A DNA stretch of 64,000 nt from Streptomyces sp. WZ.A104 (GTDB taxonomy: Bacteria > Actinomycetota > Actinomycetes > Streptomycetales > Streptomycetaceae), in contig NZ_NWVL01000022.1 of assembly GCF_002382885.1 (NCBI RefSeq), forward strand, positions 41,824 to 105,823, given 5' to 3'. Under the pieces are notes generated by a model, which worked only from the letters and a program-made list of their open reading frames with translations, searched no databases and was not told the origin of the DNA. Both the position numbers and the translations under genes were made by a program. Below are positions 35,764-46,134 of the stretch, piece after piece. Position 1 is the first letter of the stretch. Each line of letters starts with the position of its first letter.

Positions 35764-36093
35764 GAGGCGAGCGTAGCGGCGCGCGGTGAGCCCCTGTCCC
35801 AGCGCGGTTTTCTGTGTGTGGTGTCTGGTGGGTGGGGTCTGGCTACGGGGTGGGCGGGGGGCGGGCGTCGGCGTTCCGCCTGGGTGGGCAGTGGGCAATC
35901 GGGACAGTGACAGGCCGGGGCGCGTTGCGGGCGATGGCGGCGGTCCTTGGTGCCAATCCTGCCGGCGGTCGTACGGCTTCGGGGTGAACAGCTCCCCGTG
36001 GGGTCCGATCGGTCCGCAGGGAGCTGCGAACGCCCGTCGGGGCCCGTGCGGGCGGTGGGAGGATGCGGGGAGGGCCGGAGAGGGGCGGGAAGC
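35764..36093. other. 330-base intergenic gap, nothing recognised
   Basis: This very G-rich stretch between the divergent hydrolase and SNF2 genes must hold both promoters. I see no convincing -10/-35 pair, hairpin, repeat or small gene. Confidence 0.4.
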
Positions 36094-38232
36094 GTGGGGC
36101 GTGGCGAGCGGGACACAGTCGCCAGGGGAGCGCGACTGTATGAGGCGGCGCAGGCGGTGGCCGGTGACCACGGACGGGCAGTGGAGGCGGTACGCGCGGC
36201 ACTGAAGCCGATCCACGACGCGGCGGTGAAGCGGGAGCTCGACGCCATTCCCGTCGCCCGGCTTCAGGACGTCACCGAAGGGCGGCTGCGGCTGGGGAGC
36301 GTCGAGAAGAGCGGACTGCGCACCCTGGGCAGCGTCCTGGAAGCAGGCCCCTACCGGCTGCGGCAGATTCCCGGTGTCGGGCAGCGCACTGTCGACCAGA
36401 TGCTCGCCGCCGCGCGCCGGCTTTCCGAGGCTGTGCACGAGACCGTGGCCGTCCACATCGACGTGGACCGGCCGGAGCCGCGTACCACCGCGCTCGTCAT
36501 GGCCCTGCACGTCCTGGTGGAGGCGGGCCCGGAGGCCCGGCGTGCGGTCGACAAGGCCACCGAGCTGGCGCAACGGCTCGGTCCGTTGCTGGCCGACTCG
36601 AGGCCCGCCGCCAGCAGGGTCCGGATGCTTCTGGCCGGCCGGGAGAAGAAGGCCCGCGCGTGGGCGGCGGTCGCCGAGATCCGGTCGCTGGTGGACGAGG
36701 CGGAGCGGGCCGGTCTGCCCGAGCTGCTCGCCCAGGCGTCGGTGGACCTGCTTCGGGGGCTCTCGTCCGACGTCGCGGCCTGGGTGGACTTCGAACTCCG
36801 CTCCGCCGAGTACTACAGCCTGCTCGCCGAGATCTCCGGGCGGCTGCCGGACGCGGCTGCCGCAGAGGGCTTCCTGTCGGACGAGATCGCGGAGCGGGTA
36901 CGGACCCAGCACCTCGACGACACCCACCGGCGGGTCTCCCTGCGCGGTTACCAGGCGTTCGGCGCACGGTTCGCGCTTGCGCAGCGCAAGGTGATACTCG
37001 GCGACGAGATGGGCCTCGGGAAGACCATCCAGGCGATCGCCGTCCTCGCCCACCTGGCCGCCGAGGGACAGAGTCACTTCATGGTCGTCTGCCCGGCGAG
37101 CGTCCTCGTGAACTGGACGCGGGAGATCGGGGCCCGCAGCGCCCTGCGCGTCATGGTGCTCCACGGACCCGACCGGCACTACGCGTTCGCCGACTGGAAG
37201 GGGCGGGGCGGCGTTGGGGTGACCACGTTCGACGCGCTGCGCGGCTTTCCCGCACCGGGCGGCGGGGAGGTCGGGCTGCTGGTGGTCGACGAGGCGCACG
37301 CCGTGAAGAACCCGAAGACCAAGCGGTCCCAAGCGGTCGGCCTGTGGGCGGAGCGTTGTGAGCGCACCCTTCTCATGACCGGAACCCCGATGGAGAACAG
37401 GGTCGTGGAGTTCCGCAACTTGGTCCGGATGCTCGACGGCGACGTCGCGGACTCCCTAGGTGAGCGGGACGCGTTGGCCGGATCGGTGGCCTTCCGCAAG
37501 GCCGTGGCCCCGGTCTACCTGCGGCGCAACCAGGAGGACGTGCTCACGGAACTCCCGAGCCTCCAGCAGACCGACGAGTGGGAGGAGCTGAGCGCATCGG
37601 ACGAGGAGGCGTACCGCGAAGCCGTGCGCGCGGGCAACTTCATGGCCATGCGCAGGGCCGCGTACATGCGCCCCGAGAAGTCGGCCAAGCTGGACCGGCT
37701 CCGGGAGATCGTTCAGGAGGCAGGCGAGAACGGGCAGAAGACGGTGGTCTTCTCCAACTTCAAGGACGTACTCGGCGTTGTGCGGGAGGCCCTCGCGGCC
37801 GGAACCACCGGGGCCACTCCGGTGCTCGGTCCGCTGACCGGAAGCGTCCCGGCCGGGCGTCGCCAGGAGATCGTCGACGACTTCGCCGGTGTTCAGGGCC
37901 CTGCGGTGCTCCTGGGGCAGATCCAGGCAGCGGGCATCGGCCTCAACATGCAGGCCGCATCCGTGGTCGTCATCTGCGAACCCCAGATCAAGCCGACCAT
38001 CGAGCATCAGGCGGTGGCCCGGGCCCACCGTATGGGCCAGGTCAGGCCCGTTCGCGTGCACCGTCTCCTCGCCACCGGGGGCGTGGACGAACGCATGGTG
38101 GAGAGACGCGCCTGTTCGACGCCTACGCCCGCCGCAGCGCCGTGGCCGAAGCCACCCCGGACGCGGTCGACGTGTCGGACACCGAGCTGGCACGCCGGAT
38201 CGTCGAGGAGGAACAGGCTCGTCTCGGCATGA
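36094..38232 (+). CDS. SNF2-family DNA helicase, C-terminus frameshifted
   Basis: A SWI2/SNF2 translocase. Helix-hairpin-helix-like segment RLRQIPGVGQRTVDQMLAAA (about residues 87-106) is followed by Walker A DEMGLGKTIQAIA, DEAH (VVDEAHAVKN) and helicase C motifs ending HQAVARAHRMGQ then DERMVE. Near 38099-38110 the frame changes. This frame ends with Arg/Pro-rich non-family sequence at 38232, while the +1-shifted frame continues the family tail (TRLFDAYARRSAVAEATPDA, then LARRIVEEEQARLGM) to a stop at 38261. The motor core is complete, so the lesion removes only about 50 C-terminal residues. It may be a real mutation or a sequencing error. The start is GTG at 36094; other starts are possible. 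Confidence 0.8.
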   Translation: MGRGERDTVARGARLYEAAQAVAGDHGRAVEAVRAALKPIHDAAVKRELDAIPVARLQDVTEGRLRLGSVEKSGLRTLGSVLEAGPYRLRQIPGVGQRTVDQMLAAARRLSEAVHETVAVHIDVDRPEPRTTALVMALHVLVEAGPEARRAVDKATELAQRLGPLLADSRPAASRVRMLLAGREKKARAWAAVAEIRSLVDEAERAGLPELLAQASVDLLRGLSSDVAAWVDFELRSAEYYSLLAEISGRLPDAAAAEGFLSDEIAERVRTQHLDDTHRRVSLRGYQAFGARFALAQRKVILGDEMGLGKTIQAIAVLAHLAAEGQSHFMVVCPASVLVNWTREIGARSALRVMVLHGPDRHYAFADWKGRGGVGVTTFDALRGFPAPGGGEVGLLVVDEAHAVKNPKTKRSQAVGLWAERCERTLLMTGTPMENRVVEFRNLVRMLDGDVADSLGERDALAGSVAFRKAVAPVYLRRNQEDVLTELPSLQQTDEWEELSASDEEAYREAVRAGNFMAMRRAAYMRPEKSAKLDRLREIVQEAGENGQKTVVFSNFKDVLGVVREALAAGTTGATPVLGPLTGSVPAGRRQEIVDDFAGVQGPAVLLGQIQAAGIGLNMQAASVVVICEPQIKPTIEHQAVARAHRMGQVRPVRVHRLLATGGVDERMVERRACSTPTPAAAPWPKPPRTRSTCRTPSWHAGSSRRNRLVSA

Positions 38233-38475
38233 CGGACGAGAGGCTCATGCCGACCGAGTGAATCGGGCGCAGTCGGGCCGTGGGGGCGCCCACCCGCCAG
38301 AACCGGAGCGGAGGATCGCTCGGCCGTGGTCGCCCAGGTCGTTGACGGACTCGGCGAAGCGGGCCGGGGCCCGGCCCGGGGCGTCGCCGGTTTCGTACGG
38401 ACGTACGCATGAGCGGTTCCGGTCGGTGTCCGGAGGGTAGATTGGTGTATAGGTCCCCTTGGGGAGGCTGATTCG

Positions 38476-38913
38476 ATGCCGTGGCTTGCTTGGCTGCTCG
38501 CCGCCGCGGCGCTGGGCGCTGCGGAGTTCTTCACCCTGACGCTGGTCTTCGGGTTGCTGGCCGGAGCGGCGCTGGTCGCGGCTGTCGTGGCCGGTGTGGG
38601 CATCGGTCTTCTCGGCCAGCTGGTGGCCCTCGGACTGGCAGCGGCAGCAGGTCTCCTCGTCGTCCGTCCCATCGCCCTGCGGGCCATGGCGCAGTCACCC
38701 CTCACCCACGAGGGCAGCGACGCGCTGATCGGCAAGCGGGCCGAGGTCGTGCAGGAGGTCACCGCGACCCACGGGCTGATCAAGGTAGCCGGTGAGGAAT
38801 GGTCCGCCCGTGCTCTCGACGAAACCCATGTGATCCCGGTGGGAGCACTGGTGGACGTCATGGAGATCGAGGGCGCCACCGCTGTCGTGTACCCCCGCGA
38901 GCTCCTCCCGTGA
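38476..38913 (+). CDS. NfeD-family membrane protein
   Basis: A short NfeD protein of 145 residues. Two or three N-terminal hydrophobic segments (WLAWLLAAAALGAAEFFTLT onward) are followed by an OB-fold tail (LIGKRAEVVQEVTATHGLIK, then VGALVDVMEIEG). NfeD proteins pair with SPFH/stomatin proteins in membrane microdomains. The SPFH gene begins 29 bases downstream, so this is the usual operon. Ribosome site GGGGAGG precedes the ATG. Confidence 0.9.
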   Translation: MPWLAWLLAAAALGAAEFFTLTLVFGLLAGAALVAAVVAGVGIGLLGQLVALGLAAAAGLLVVRPIALRAMAQSPLTHEGSDALIGKRAEVVQEVTATHGLIKVAGEEWSARALDETHVIPVGALVDVMEIEGATAVVYPRELLP

Positions 38914-38941
38914 ACGGCTGGACACGAGCGAAGGAGGAAGC

Positions 38942-40069
38942 ATGGATCCGGTTGTCATCCCGATTCTTGTGGCCGTGATCGTCGTCGTCTTTCTTGTCGC
39001 CGCCACGGTACGGATCGTTCCGCAGGCGCGCCGCTACAACATCGAGCGGTTCGGCCGGTACCGCCGGACGCTCCAGCCCGGTCTGAACTTCGTCATGCCG
39101 GTCGCGGACCGGGTCAACACCAAGCTCGACGTGCGTGAGCAGGTGTACTCGTCCGACCCCAAGCCGGTGATCACCGAGGACAACCTCGTGGTGAACATCG
39201 ACACCGTGCTCTATTACCAGATCACTGATCCGCGGGCGGCGGCCTACGAGGTCGCCGACTATCTGCAGGCGATCGACCAGCTCACGGTGACCACCCTGCG
39301 CAACGTCATCGGCAGTATGGACCTGGAGGGAACCCTCACCTCCCGTGAGGAGATCAACGCCCGGCTCCGTGCGGTCCTCGACGACGCGACCGGCAAGTGG
39401 GGCATCCGGGTCAACCGCGTCGAGATCAAGGCCATCGATCCGCCGAACACCATCAAAGAGGCGATGGAGAAGCAGATGCGTGCCGAGCGTGACAAGCGCG
39501 CGGCCATCCTCCACGCCGAAGGGGAGCGGCAGGCCAAGATCCTCACCGCGGAGGGTACGAAGCAGAAGGACATCCTGGAGGCACAGGGCACGCAGCAGGC
39601 CATGATCCTGCGCGCGGACGGTGAGGCGAAGGCGGTGGAGCTCGTCTTCAAGTCCGTCCACCGCAACAACGCCGACGCGAAGGTTCTCGCCTACAAGTAC
39701 CTGGAGACGCTCCCGCACCTCGCGAAGAGCGAGAACAATACGTTCTGGGTGATCCCCGGCGAGCTGACCGAGGCAGTCCGCGCCGTGACCAGCGCCTTCG
39801 GCGACCAGTCGAACACGGGGCTTCCTCCGTCCGCCGAGGACGACGAGGCGGCCGCCGCGGGGACGTCCGCCTCGGGCGAGGGCGCCGCGCCGGAGCTGGA
39901 GGCCGCCTCGTCCCTGTCGCTGGACGCCGCCGAGGCCGCCAACGAGGTCGCCATGCAGGCCGCCGCCGCCGTGAGCGACGCGAAGGCCGAGGCCGAGGCC
40001 GTGGGGGAGGCCCGCCTGCCCGGGACGAATTCCAGGGGGCGGACCTCCGGCGACGGCGACGGTGAGTGA
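38942..40069 (+). CDS. SPFH/Band 7 (stomatin/QmcA-like) membrane protein
   Basis: A 375-residue membrane-scaffold protein. One N-terminal span (IPILVAVIVVVFLVAATVRI) leads into the SPFH domain RRYNIERFGRYRRTLQPGLN. The conserved VVNIDTVLYYQITDP and GIRVNRVEIKAIDPP follow, then a coiled helix with repeated EG-QAK-L-AEG units. The last 80 residues are Ala/Glu-rich. Ribosome site AAGGAGG precedes ATG at 38942. It forms a two-gene operon with nfeD and is probably unrelated to the flanking clusters. Confidence 0.92.
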   Translation: MDPVVIPILVAVIVVVFLVAATVRIVPQARRYNIERFGRYRRTLQPGLNFVMPVADRVNTKLDVREQVYSSDPKPVITEDNLVVNIDTVLYYQITDPRAAAYEVADYLQAIDQLTVTTLRNVIGSMDLEGTLTSREEINARLRAVLDDATGKWGIRVNRVEIKAIDPPNTIKEAMEKQMRAERDKRAAILHAEGERQAKILTAEGTKQKDILEAQGTQQAMILRADGEAKAVELVFKSVHRNNADAKVLAYKYLETLPHLAKSENNTFWVIPGELTEAVRAVTSAFGDQSNTGLPPSAEDDEAAAAGTSASGEGAAPELEAASSLSLDAAEAANEVAMQAAAAVSDAKAEAEAVGEARLPGTNSRGRTSGDGDGE

Positions 40070-40174
40070 GAGCGGGGCCACTCGCGACCTTTACCGGTAC
40101 GGGTACGGCTGAGCGTCCCTCCCGCCGGGCGGTGCGCCCAGCCCCGCTGTCAGGTGTGCGCACCGCCCCCCTCC

Positions 40175-40210
40175 GTCACGGAGGTCACGGAGGTCACGGA
40201 GGTCACGGAG
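40175..40210 (+). repeat. Four tandem copies of a 9-bp unit
   Basis: GTCACGGAG is repeated perfectly at 40175, 40184, 40193 and 40202. The last unit contains the stop codon of the carboxylic acid reductase gene on the other strand, so the array lies just past that gene. It is probably a slippage-prone microsatellite, with no function evident. Confidence 0.85.
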
Positions 40211-43200
40211 CGATCAGGTGCCCCAAGTCCTCCGCGTACTTCTTGATGAACGCCGGGGAGAGCTGCGGGACAGCGCCCGTCGGGCCCAGGCCCGCCTCCT
40301 TTACCGCTGCCTGGAAGCGGGCGGACGGAATGGCCGATCCGCTGATGACAGGCTCCGGAGTCCGGTGTGCGTCGAGCAGCGGAAGGATCGAGTGCTTCCG
40401 CTGCGGCTCCGGAGCCGCGCGCAGCGCCGTTTCGAACCTCGCGAGCCAGTCGTCGTAGTCCTCGACCCGGTCGATGCGGTGACCGGCCTCGTTCAGCCAG
40501 TCGACGAAGGTGTCCAGCGAGATGCCGTCGTCGTGCGGGTTCACCAGGCTGTAGGTCCGGTACCCCGCCCGTGCCTCGCCTCCCAGCGTCACCACGGCCT
40601 CTGCGGTGAAGTCGACCGGGAGGCCGTCGTAGTGGGCGCGTGGGCGGCGGTCCGTGCCGTCGGTCTCGTAGAAGGAGCGCGGGGCGATGCCCGTGACGAT
40701 GAGGCTCAGCAGCAGCCGCGTGAACATGTCGGTGACGTTCAGCTGCCCCGCGTAACCGGTGTGCGCCAGGATCATGTTCGAGCGGAACGTCGTGACCGGG
40801 AGGCCGTACAGGTCGTGCGCCTCCCGCAGCAGCACCTCACCGGCCCACTTGCTGGTCGCGTAGCCACTGGCGTAACCGTCGTCGACCGGCTGGTCGGGGA
40901 GGGCGACGCGGACGTCGGAGTCCTCGTCCAGGGCCCCGCCGCCGGGCAGCGACGCCGCGACCGCCACGCTCGATATGTACGTGAACGGCTTCAGCCGGCC
41001 TGTGAGCCCCAGGCGGATCAGCTCGGCGGTCCCGACCACATTGGCGTCGAAGAGGTGGTTGTAGGGCAGCACGTGGTTCACCAGGGCGCCGGCGTGGACG
41101 ATCCGGTCCACCTCGCCGGCCAGCCGCTGCCACACCTGCTCGTCCAGGCCGAGCCGGGGCTCCGCCATGTCGCCCGCCAGGACCTCCAGGTGGTCGCGGG
41201 CCAGGTCCTGGAACGTCCGGGCGGGCTCGCCGTCCCCGGCCCCGTCCTGGTCGCCGAAGGCCTCCACCAGCCGTGCCAGGGCCGCGGCGTCGTCCGTCCC
41301 GCGCACCACGCAGATCAGCTTGCCGCCCACTGGGGCGAGCCGCCGCAGCCACTCCAGGCAGAGGAACCGGCCCAGATAGCCGCCGGCCCCCGTGAGCAGC
41401 ACGGTGCGAGGTTGTCCCACGGTCCTCAGCAGGGCCGGGGCGGCGGCACGCGTCTCCTCGTCGATGAACTTGTCGAGGGTCAGGTCCACGGCCCGGACCC
41501 GCGTGCTGCCCTCCGTGTGGACCGACGCGAAACTCACCCGCCCGGGACCTGCCGCGAGCTTCTCCTCCACATAGCCCGCGATCCGCCGCAGGTCCGTGCC
41601 GCGACTGATGATCACGTCCACGGGGACGCGGATGCCGAAGATGTCGTAAAGAAGATCGGAGAAGGTCACCGCGGACATGGAGTCCCCGCCGATCTCCCGG
41701 AAGCGCGTGCCGGGGCCGATCCCGGACGTCGCGGTGGACAGCAGCGCCTGGGCCGCCCGCTGCACCGTCTCCAGCGCCGGCCGGTCCTTGCCGCCGCGGC
41801 GTACGTCGCGCAGCTCGTCCTTCTCCCTGGAGGCGATGGCGGAGTAGGTCTCCTCCAGGGCCGGGCGGTACTTCTCCAGGAGCTGGGGGCGCAGGAGCTT
41901 GCGGTGGTCGGAGAGCAGGCCGTTGCTTTGGCTGAACGGCTCGGTCTCGATCAGGAAGTCGCGCGGTATCTCGTAGGAGTTCAGCCCGACCTCCTTCGCG
42001 ATCTCCTGGAACGACTCCCCGAGGAGCTTCTTGAGCGTCGTCTCGTCGGCGCCGGACTGCTCCAGGGCATCCGCGGTCGGGACGACCACCGAGAGCAGAT
42101 AGGACCGCTCGCTGTTCCCGTACACGAATATCTGCCGGACCAGCGGGCTGACCGCGAAGACCGCCTCCAGGCGGGAGGTGGCGACGAACTCGCCCTGGGA
42201 CAGCTTGAGTACGTTCTTGCGCCGGTCCACGACGACATGACGTCCCGGCTCGATCTCCGCGACGATGTCGCCCGTACGGTAATAGCCGTCCTCGTCGAAT
42301 ATCTCGGCGTTGAGATCCGGCCGCTTGTAATAGCCGGGCACCATCGCCTCGGTCTTGAGGAGGAGTTCACCCCGGGGGTGCGGTGAATCGGTCCGGTAGT
42401 AGCCGAGTTCCGGTACGTCGACGAGTTTGTGGTCGATGACCGGGGGCTTCAGGAGCTTTCCGTCGACCGAGACGGCGGCGGCCTCGGTGGAACCGTAGAT
42501 GATGTGCACTTCGATCCCCAGCAGGGATTCGGTGAATTCCTTGAGTTCGGCGGAGAGCGGGGCCGATCCGCAACTGGCCCATCCGACACGGCCGCCCAGG
42601 ACATTCTCGCGAATGTCCTTCCTGACCTCGGTCTCGATCCGCTCCAGGTCTCCGTCGCCGCCCTTGGCCGACCGGCGGTCGAGTTCGCTCTGGTACTTCT
42701 GGAAGAGCATTTCGCACACGCGCGGAACAAGCGACATCTCCGTGGGCCTCGCCAGCGCCATGTCCTCCAGGAAGGAGGACAGGTCGCTGTTCGCCGTGAA
42801 GTACGTGGTGCCGCCGCGCGCCAGGGTGTTCTTCAGCGAGGAATGTCCGGCGACATGACTCATCGGCATGTAGTGGAGGTTCGCCGCGTGCTCGTCCGAG
42901 AACAGCTGCGACCAGGCCCCGCCCCACATGGCCCGGGCCAGCCGCTCGGTGTACATGGCGCCCTTGGGGGTTCCCGTGCTGCCCGAGGTGTAGATGAGCA
43001 TGGCGAGCGGGTCCTCGTCGCCCTCGATGTCGAACAGCGGCGCCTCGGGGAGCTCGGCCCCTCGTGCGCGTACGTCCTCCAGGAGGTCGATGACCGGCTC
43101 GCGCCCGTGCTCCGCCAGGCGTTCCCGGGCCGCGGTGAACCGGTCGGACTGATCGTCCACCTCCGGTACGTAGTCGAACAGCACCAGGCGCCGCACCGAC

Positions 43201-43631
43201 GGGTTCGCCAGGGCCAGTTCGACCGCCGTGTCCAGGCGCTCGATGCTCGTCGCGACGACGACCGGCTCGGTCTCCTCGACGATGGCGTTCAGCTGTGACA
43301 CCGCGGAGCTGGTCTGGAGAGGAACGCTGACCGCACCGAGATGGGCGCAGGCGAGATCGACCGTCGTGTAATCGATGCTGGCGAAACCGAGAATCGCCAC
43401 CCGGTCCCCGGCCCGTACCGCGTAGGGGCTGCCGTCGTGGTGCCAGGCGCTCGCCACCGAGCGGACCCGCTGCCAGAGTTCGCCGTAGGTGGTCATCTCG
43501 TACCGGGGCAGCAGGCCGATACGGGTACGGCCCGTACCGGCTTCCTCGACGAGTTCCTTCGCGCGTTCCCCGAGGGCGGGGCGTTCGGCGAACTGCTCCA
43601 TTATGTCGGCCATCACTCGCGCAAGTCGCAT
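40203..43631 (-). CDS. car: Carboxylic acid reductase (A-PCP-reductase)
   Basis: A 1142-residue CAR that reduces a carboxylic acid to the aldehyde using ATP and NADPH. The adenylation domain (about 1-610) shows [46 protein letters not shown] and [16 protein letters not shown] carrier domain has [19 protein letters not shown], with phosphopantetheine Ser near 647. A reductase domain begins [20 protein letters not shown], with YATSK near 922. The order and length match CAR enzymes exactly. It needs a phosphopantetheinyl transferase, present at 48867. ATG at 43631 follows CGGAGA. It is divergent from the DAHP synthase operon, and DHHA or 3-hydroxyanthranilate is a plausible but unproven substrate. 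Confidence 0.92.
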   Translation of the reverse strand: MRLARVMADIMEQFAERPALGERAKELVEEAGTGRTRIGLLPRYEMTTYGELWQRVRSVASAWHHDGSPYAVRAGDRVAILGFASIDYTTVDLACAHLGAVSVPLQTSSAVSQLNAIVEETEPVVVATSIERLDTAVELALANPSVRRLVLFDYVPEVDDQSDRFTAARERLAEHGREPVIDLLEDVRARGAELPEAPLFDIEGDEDPLAMLIYTSGSTGTPKGAMYTERLARAMWGGAWSQLFSDEHAANLHYMPMSHVAGHSSLKNTLARGGTTYFTANSDLSSFLEDMALARPTEMSLVPRVCEMLFQKYQSELDRRSAKGGDGDLERIETEVRKDIRENVLGGRVGWASCGSAPLSAELKEFTESLLGIEVHIIYGSTEAAAVSVDGKLLKPPVIDHKLVDVPELGYYRTDSPHPRGELLLKTEAMVPGYYKRPDLNAEIFDEDGYYRTGDIVAEIEPGRHVVVDRRKNVLKLSQGEFVATSRLEAVFAVSPLVRQIFVYGNSERSYLLSVVVPTADALEQSGADETTLKKLLGESFQEIAKEVGLNSYEIPRDFLIETEPFSQSNGLLSDHRKLLRPQLLEKYRPALEETYSAIASREKDELRDVRRGGKDRPALETVQRAAQALLSTATSGIGPGTRFREIGGDSMSAVTFSDLLYDIFGIRVPVDVIISRGTDLRRIAGYVEEKLAAGPGRVSFASVHTEGSTRVRAVDLTLDKFIDEETRAAAPALLRTVGQPRTVLLTGAGGYLGRFLCLEWLRRLAPVGGKLICVVRGTDDAAALARLVEAFGDQDGAGDGEPARTFQDLARDHLEVLAGDMAEPRLGLDEQVWQRLAGEVDRIVHAGALVNHVLPYNHLFDANVVGTAELIRLGLTGRLKPFTYISSVAVAASLPGGGALDEDSDVRVALPDQPVDDGYASGYATSKWAGEVLLREAHDLYGLPVTTFRSNMILAHTGYAGQLNVTDMFTRLLLSLIVTGIAPRSFYETDGTDRRPRAHYDGLPVDFTAEAVVTLGGEARAGYRTYSLVNPHDDGISLDTFVDWLNEAGHRIDRVEDYDDWLARFETALRAAPEPQRKHSILPLLDAHRTPEPVISGSAIPSARFQAAVKEAGLGPTGAVPQLSPAFIKKYAEDLGHLIAP

Positions 43632-43806
43632 GATGAATCTCCGTATCGCATCACTGGATTACGCCGACTCTTGACGTCGGACGCTTGAGGCCGGACGAAC
43701 AGGGAATCGCCCCGCGGGGCGCGGCCGGCGAAATCCCCTCCCCATCGCCCAGGGCGCGCCGTGATGCTAGGCGGGGCCGAACCGAACATTCGAGCCCATG
43801 AGTTGG

Positions 43807-43882
43807 AGTCCGTCAGGTCCGCCCTGGGTGATCCGCCGAACGGCAGGAGCTGGGCCCGGGGACGCCGTCCACCTGACGGACT
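43807..43882. promoter_or_regulatory. 12-bp inverted repeat in the car/DAHP synthase divergent promoter region
   Basis: AGTCCGTCAGGT at 43807-43818 and its perfect complement ACCTGACGGACT at 43871-43882 flank 52 bases. They lie in the 588-base gap 43632-44219 between the two divergent transcripts. The spacing suggests a pair of regulator sites rather than a hairpin. No gene is supported in this gap, and no A/T-rich operator of the kind seen elsewhere in the cluster is present. Confidence 0.45.
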
Positions 43883-44219
43883 ATGTTCCGCCGGGTTGTC
43901 CGTCGGCCGCCGTGGCTCAAGAGTGATACCCGTCCGAGAGATGGTCCCGGTCGGCCGGCGGTGCGAGAAGCGCCGGATTTCCACGTCTGAGCTGAGCAAT
44001 GGATACGCGGCTCAACACCCCGGGATCTCCATGGGCTTTCATGCCGGGAAAGAACTCTCCGGCCGAAAGCCGCCGAAGGGCGCGCGACATCACCATCCGC
44101 ATCTGCATCCGCATGTGCTTCCGCGTCCGATTCTGCGCCTGCTTTTCCGTGCTCCTTGGCGCACCACCAGGTCTGTCGACAGCCGGACCGCCCGTGTCCG
44201 GCCCACGCGAGGGAACCCA

Positions 44220-45392
44220 ATGATCGACATAGTCTCTTATCTCCGTTCCATGCCCGCACTCCAGCAGCCCGACTGGGAAGGCCACCCCGAGCTCGAAGCG
44301 GTCCGCACGGACCTGAGCCGGATGCCCGCCCTCGTGGACGCCGAGGCGGCGCAGCGGCTGCGCACCCTGCTCATGGAGGCCGCCGCGGGCCGCCTCCAGA
44401 TCGTCCAGGCAGGTGACTGCGCGGAGGACCCCGCGGAGGCGACTCCGACGGACGTCCGGCGCAAGGGCGCGCTGCTCGACGTCCTCGCCGGGACGATGCG
44501 CCTGGCCTCCGGTCTGCCGGTGCTGCGGGTCGGCCGGATCGCCGGGCAGTACGCCAAGCCCCGCTCGGCGGCCGTCGAGAAGGTAGACGGGCAGGAACTC
44601 CCCGTCTACCGCGGCCACATGGTCAACCGCCCGGAGCCCGACGCCGAGCTGCGCCGCCCCGACCCCCGGAACCTGCTGTCCGGGTACCGCTCCGCCAGCG
44701 ACATCATCCACTTCCTGGGCTGGCGCGGCACCGAGAGCAGGACGGACCTCGACGTGCCCGTCTGGACGAGCCACGAGACGCTGCTGCTCGACTACGAACT
44801 CCCCCTGCTGCGGCGGGAATCGGACGGCTCGCTGCTCCTCACCTCCACCCACTGGCCCTGGGTGGGGGAGCGCACCCGGCAGCTCGACGGCCCGCACATC
44901 GCGCTGCTCGCCGCCGTCTCCAACCCCGTCGCGGTCAAGGTGGGACCCACGATGACGCCGGACGAGCTGCTGGCCCTGTGCGACCGGCTCGACGCCCAGC
45001 GCCAGCCCGGTCGCCTCACCCTCATCTCGCGGATGGGCGCGGACCACGCGGCCCGCACCCTTCCCGCGCTGGTCAAGGCGGTTCACGACGCGGGGCACCC
45101 CGTGCTGTGGATGTCGGACCCCATGCACGGCAACACCGTCAGCGGCCCGGACGGGACCAAGACCCGCCTCGTGAAGACCGTGGTCCAGGAGGTCGTGAAC
45201 TTCCAGGAGGCCGTCACGCAGAACGGCGGGGTGGCCGCCGGGCTGCACCTGGAGACCACTCCGGAGGCGGTGGTCGAGTGCGTGCGCGACGAAGCCGAGC
45301 TCGGGCGGCTGGGTGAGAAGTACCTGAGCTTCTGCGACCCGCGGCTCAACCCCCAGCAGGCGGTCGAGGTCGTCTCCGCCTGGCGCGGATAG
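44220..45392 (+). CDS. phzC: Class II (plant-type) DAHP synthase, PhzC-like
   Basis: Condenses phosphoenolpyruvate and erythrose 4-phosphate, the first shikimate step. It has 390 residues with class II hallmarks: LQIVQAGDCAEDPAEATPTD, VGRIAGQYAKPRSA, RGHMVN, TSHETLLLDYELPLLRR, VKVGPTMTPDELL, LISRMGADHA and WMSDPMHGNT. It is shorter than housekeeping class II enzymes (about 450), as is usual for secondary-metabolism copies. These often lack aromatic feedback sites. ATG at 44220 follows GAGGG. It heads the phzC-phzD-phzE series, with 76 bases before the isochorismatase gene. Confidence 0.93.
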   Translation: MIDIVSYLRSMPALQQPDWEGHPELEAVRTDLSRMPALVDAEAAQRLRTLLMEAAAGRLQIVQAGDCAEDPAEATPTDVRRKGALLDVLAGTMRLASGLPVLRVGRIAGQYAKPRSAAVEKVDGQELPVYRGHMVNRPEPDAELRRPDPRNLLSGYRSASDIIHFLGWRGTESRTDLDVPVWTSHETLLLDYELPLLRRESDGSLLLTSTHWPWVGERTRQLDGPHIALLAAVSNPVAVKVGPTMTPDELLALCDRLDAQRQPGRLTLISRMGADHAARTLPALVKAVHDAGHPVLWMSDPMHGNTVSGPDGTKTRLVKTVVQEVVNFQEAVTQNGGVAAGLHLETTPEAVVECVRDEAELGRLGEKYLSFCDPRLNPQQAVEVVSAWRG

Positions 45393-45468
45393 CCCTCCCC
45401 GTACCTCCCTCACACATCCCGTCACCACTCACCACTCACCAGTCACCACGGAAAGGACGCGACTTCCC

Positions 45469-46134
45469 GTGCCTCACATACCGCCCGTCGAGCCCTACCC
45501 CATGCCGGCGGAAGGGGACCTCCCCGACAACACCGTGAGCTGGGCGCCCGACCCGGACCGGGCCGTGCTGCTCCTCCACGACATGCAGGAGTTCTTCCTC
45601 AGGCCCTTTCCCCGCACCGGCGAACCCGGCGGCGCCCTCGTCTCCAACGCCGCCCTCCTCAGGGACCGCTGCGCCGAGCTGGGCATCCCCGTCGCCTACA
45701 CCGCCCAGCCCGGCGGCATGACCACGCGGCAGCGCGGTCTGCTCCGCGACTTCTGGGGGCCGGGGATGAACCCCACCCCGGAGGACCGCAGGATCGTCCC
45801 CGGGCTCGAATCCCGTCCGGGCGACTGGGAGTTCACCAAGTGGCGGTACAGCGCCTTCCACCGGTCCGACCTGCTGGAGCGCATGCGCTTCCACCGGCGC
45901 GACCAGCTGATCGTCTGCGGCGTCTACGCGCACATCGGCGTCCTGATGACCGCGGTGGACGCGTACACCCACGACATCCAGCCCTTCCTGGTTGCCGACG
46001 CCGTGGCCGACTTCTCGGCCGACGACCACCGCCTCGCCCTGGACTACGTCGCACGGCGCGCCGGTCGGGTGCTCACGACCAAGACCGCACTCGGTGAGCT
46101 CGGCGAACCCGGCGAGTCCGGAGCCGGCCGGTGA
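45469..46134 (+). CDS. phzD: PhzD-like isochorismatase making DHHA
   Basis: Hydrolyses the vinyl ether of 2-amino-2-deoxyisochorismate to give trans-2,3-dihydro-3-hydroxyanthranilate (DHHA) plus pyruvate. It has 221 residues, the usual length. The catalytic Asp is in VLLLHDMQEFFLRPF, the Lys in EFTKWRYSAFHRSDL, and VCGVYAHIGVLMTAVDAYTH is the PhzD/EntB core. The start is a GTG at 45469 after GGAAAGGA. Its stop overlaps the phzE start by four bases, so the two consecutive enzymes are translationally coupled. Confidence 0.93.
   Translation: MPHIPPVEPYPMPAEGDLPDNTVSWAPDPDRAVLLLHDMQEFFLRPFPRTGEPGGALVSNAALLRDRCAELGIPVAYTAQPGGMTTRQRGLLRDFWGPGMNPTPEDRRIVPGLESRPGDWEFTKWRYSAFHRSDLLERMRFHRRDQLIVCGVYAHIGVLMTAVDAYTHDIQPFLVADAVADFSADDHRLALDYVARRAGRVLTTKTALGELGEPGESGAGR

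Noticed and set aside
35764..37332. Long minus-strand open frame extending the hydrolase upstream through the SNF2 gene
   Set aside because: It is antisense to the conserved SNF2 motor and has Pro/Arg-rich composition; hydrolase homology starts at 35763.
40218..42386. 722-codon forward open frame opposite car
   Set aside because: Antisense to a fully recognisable carboxylic acid reductase, and the composition is not protein-like.
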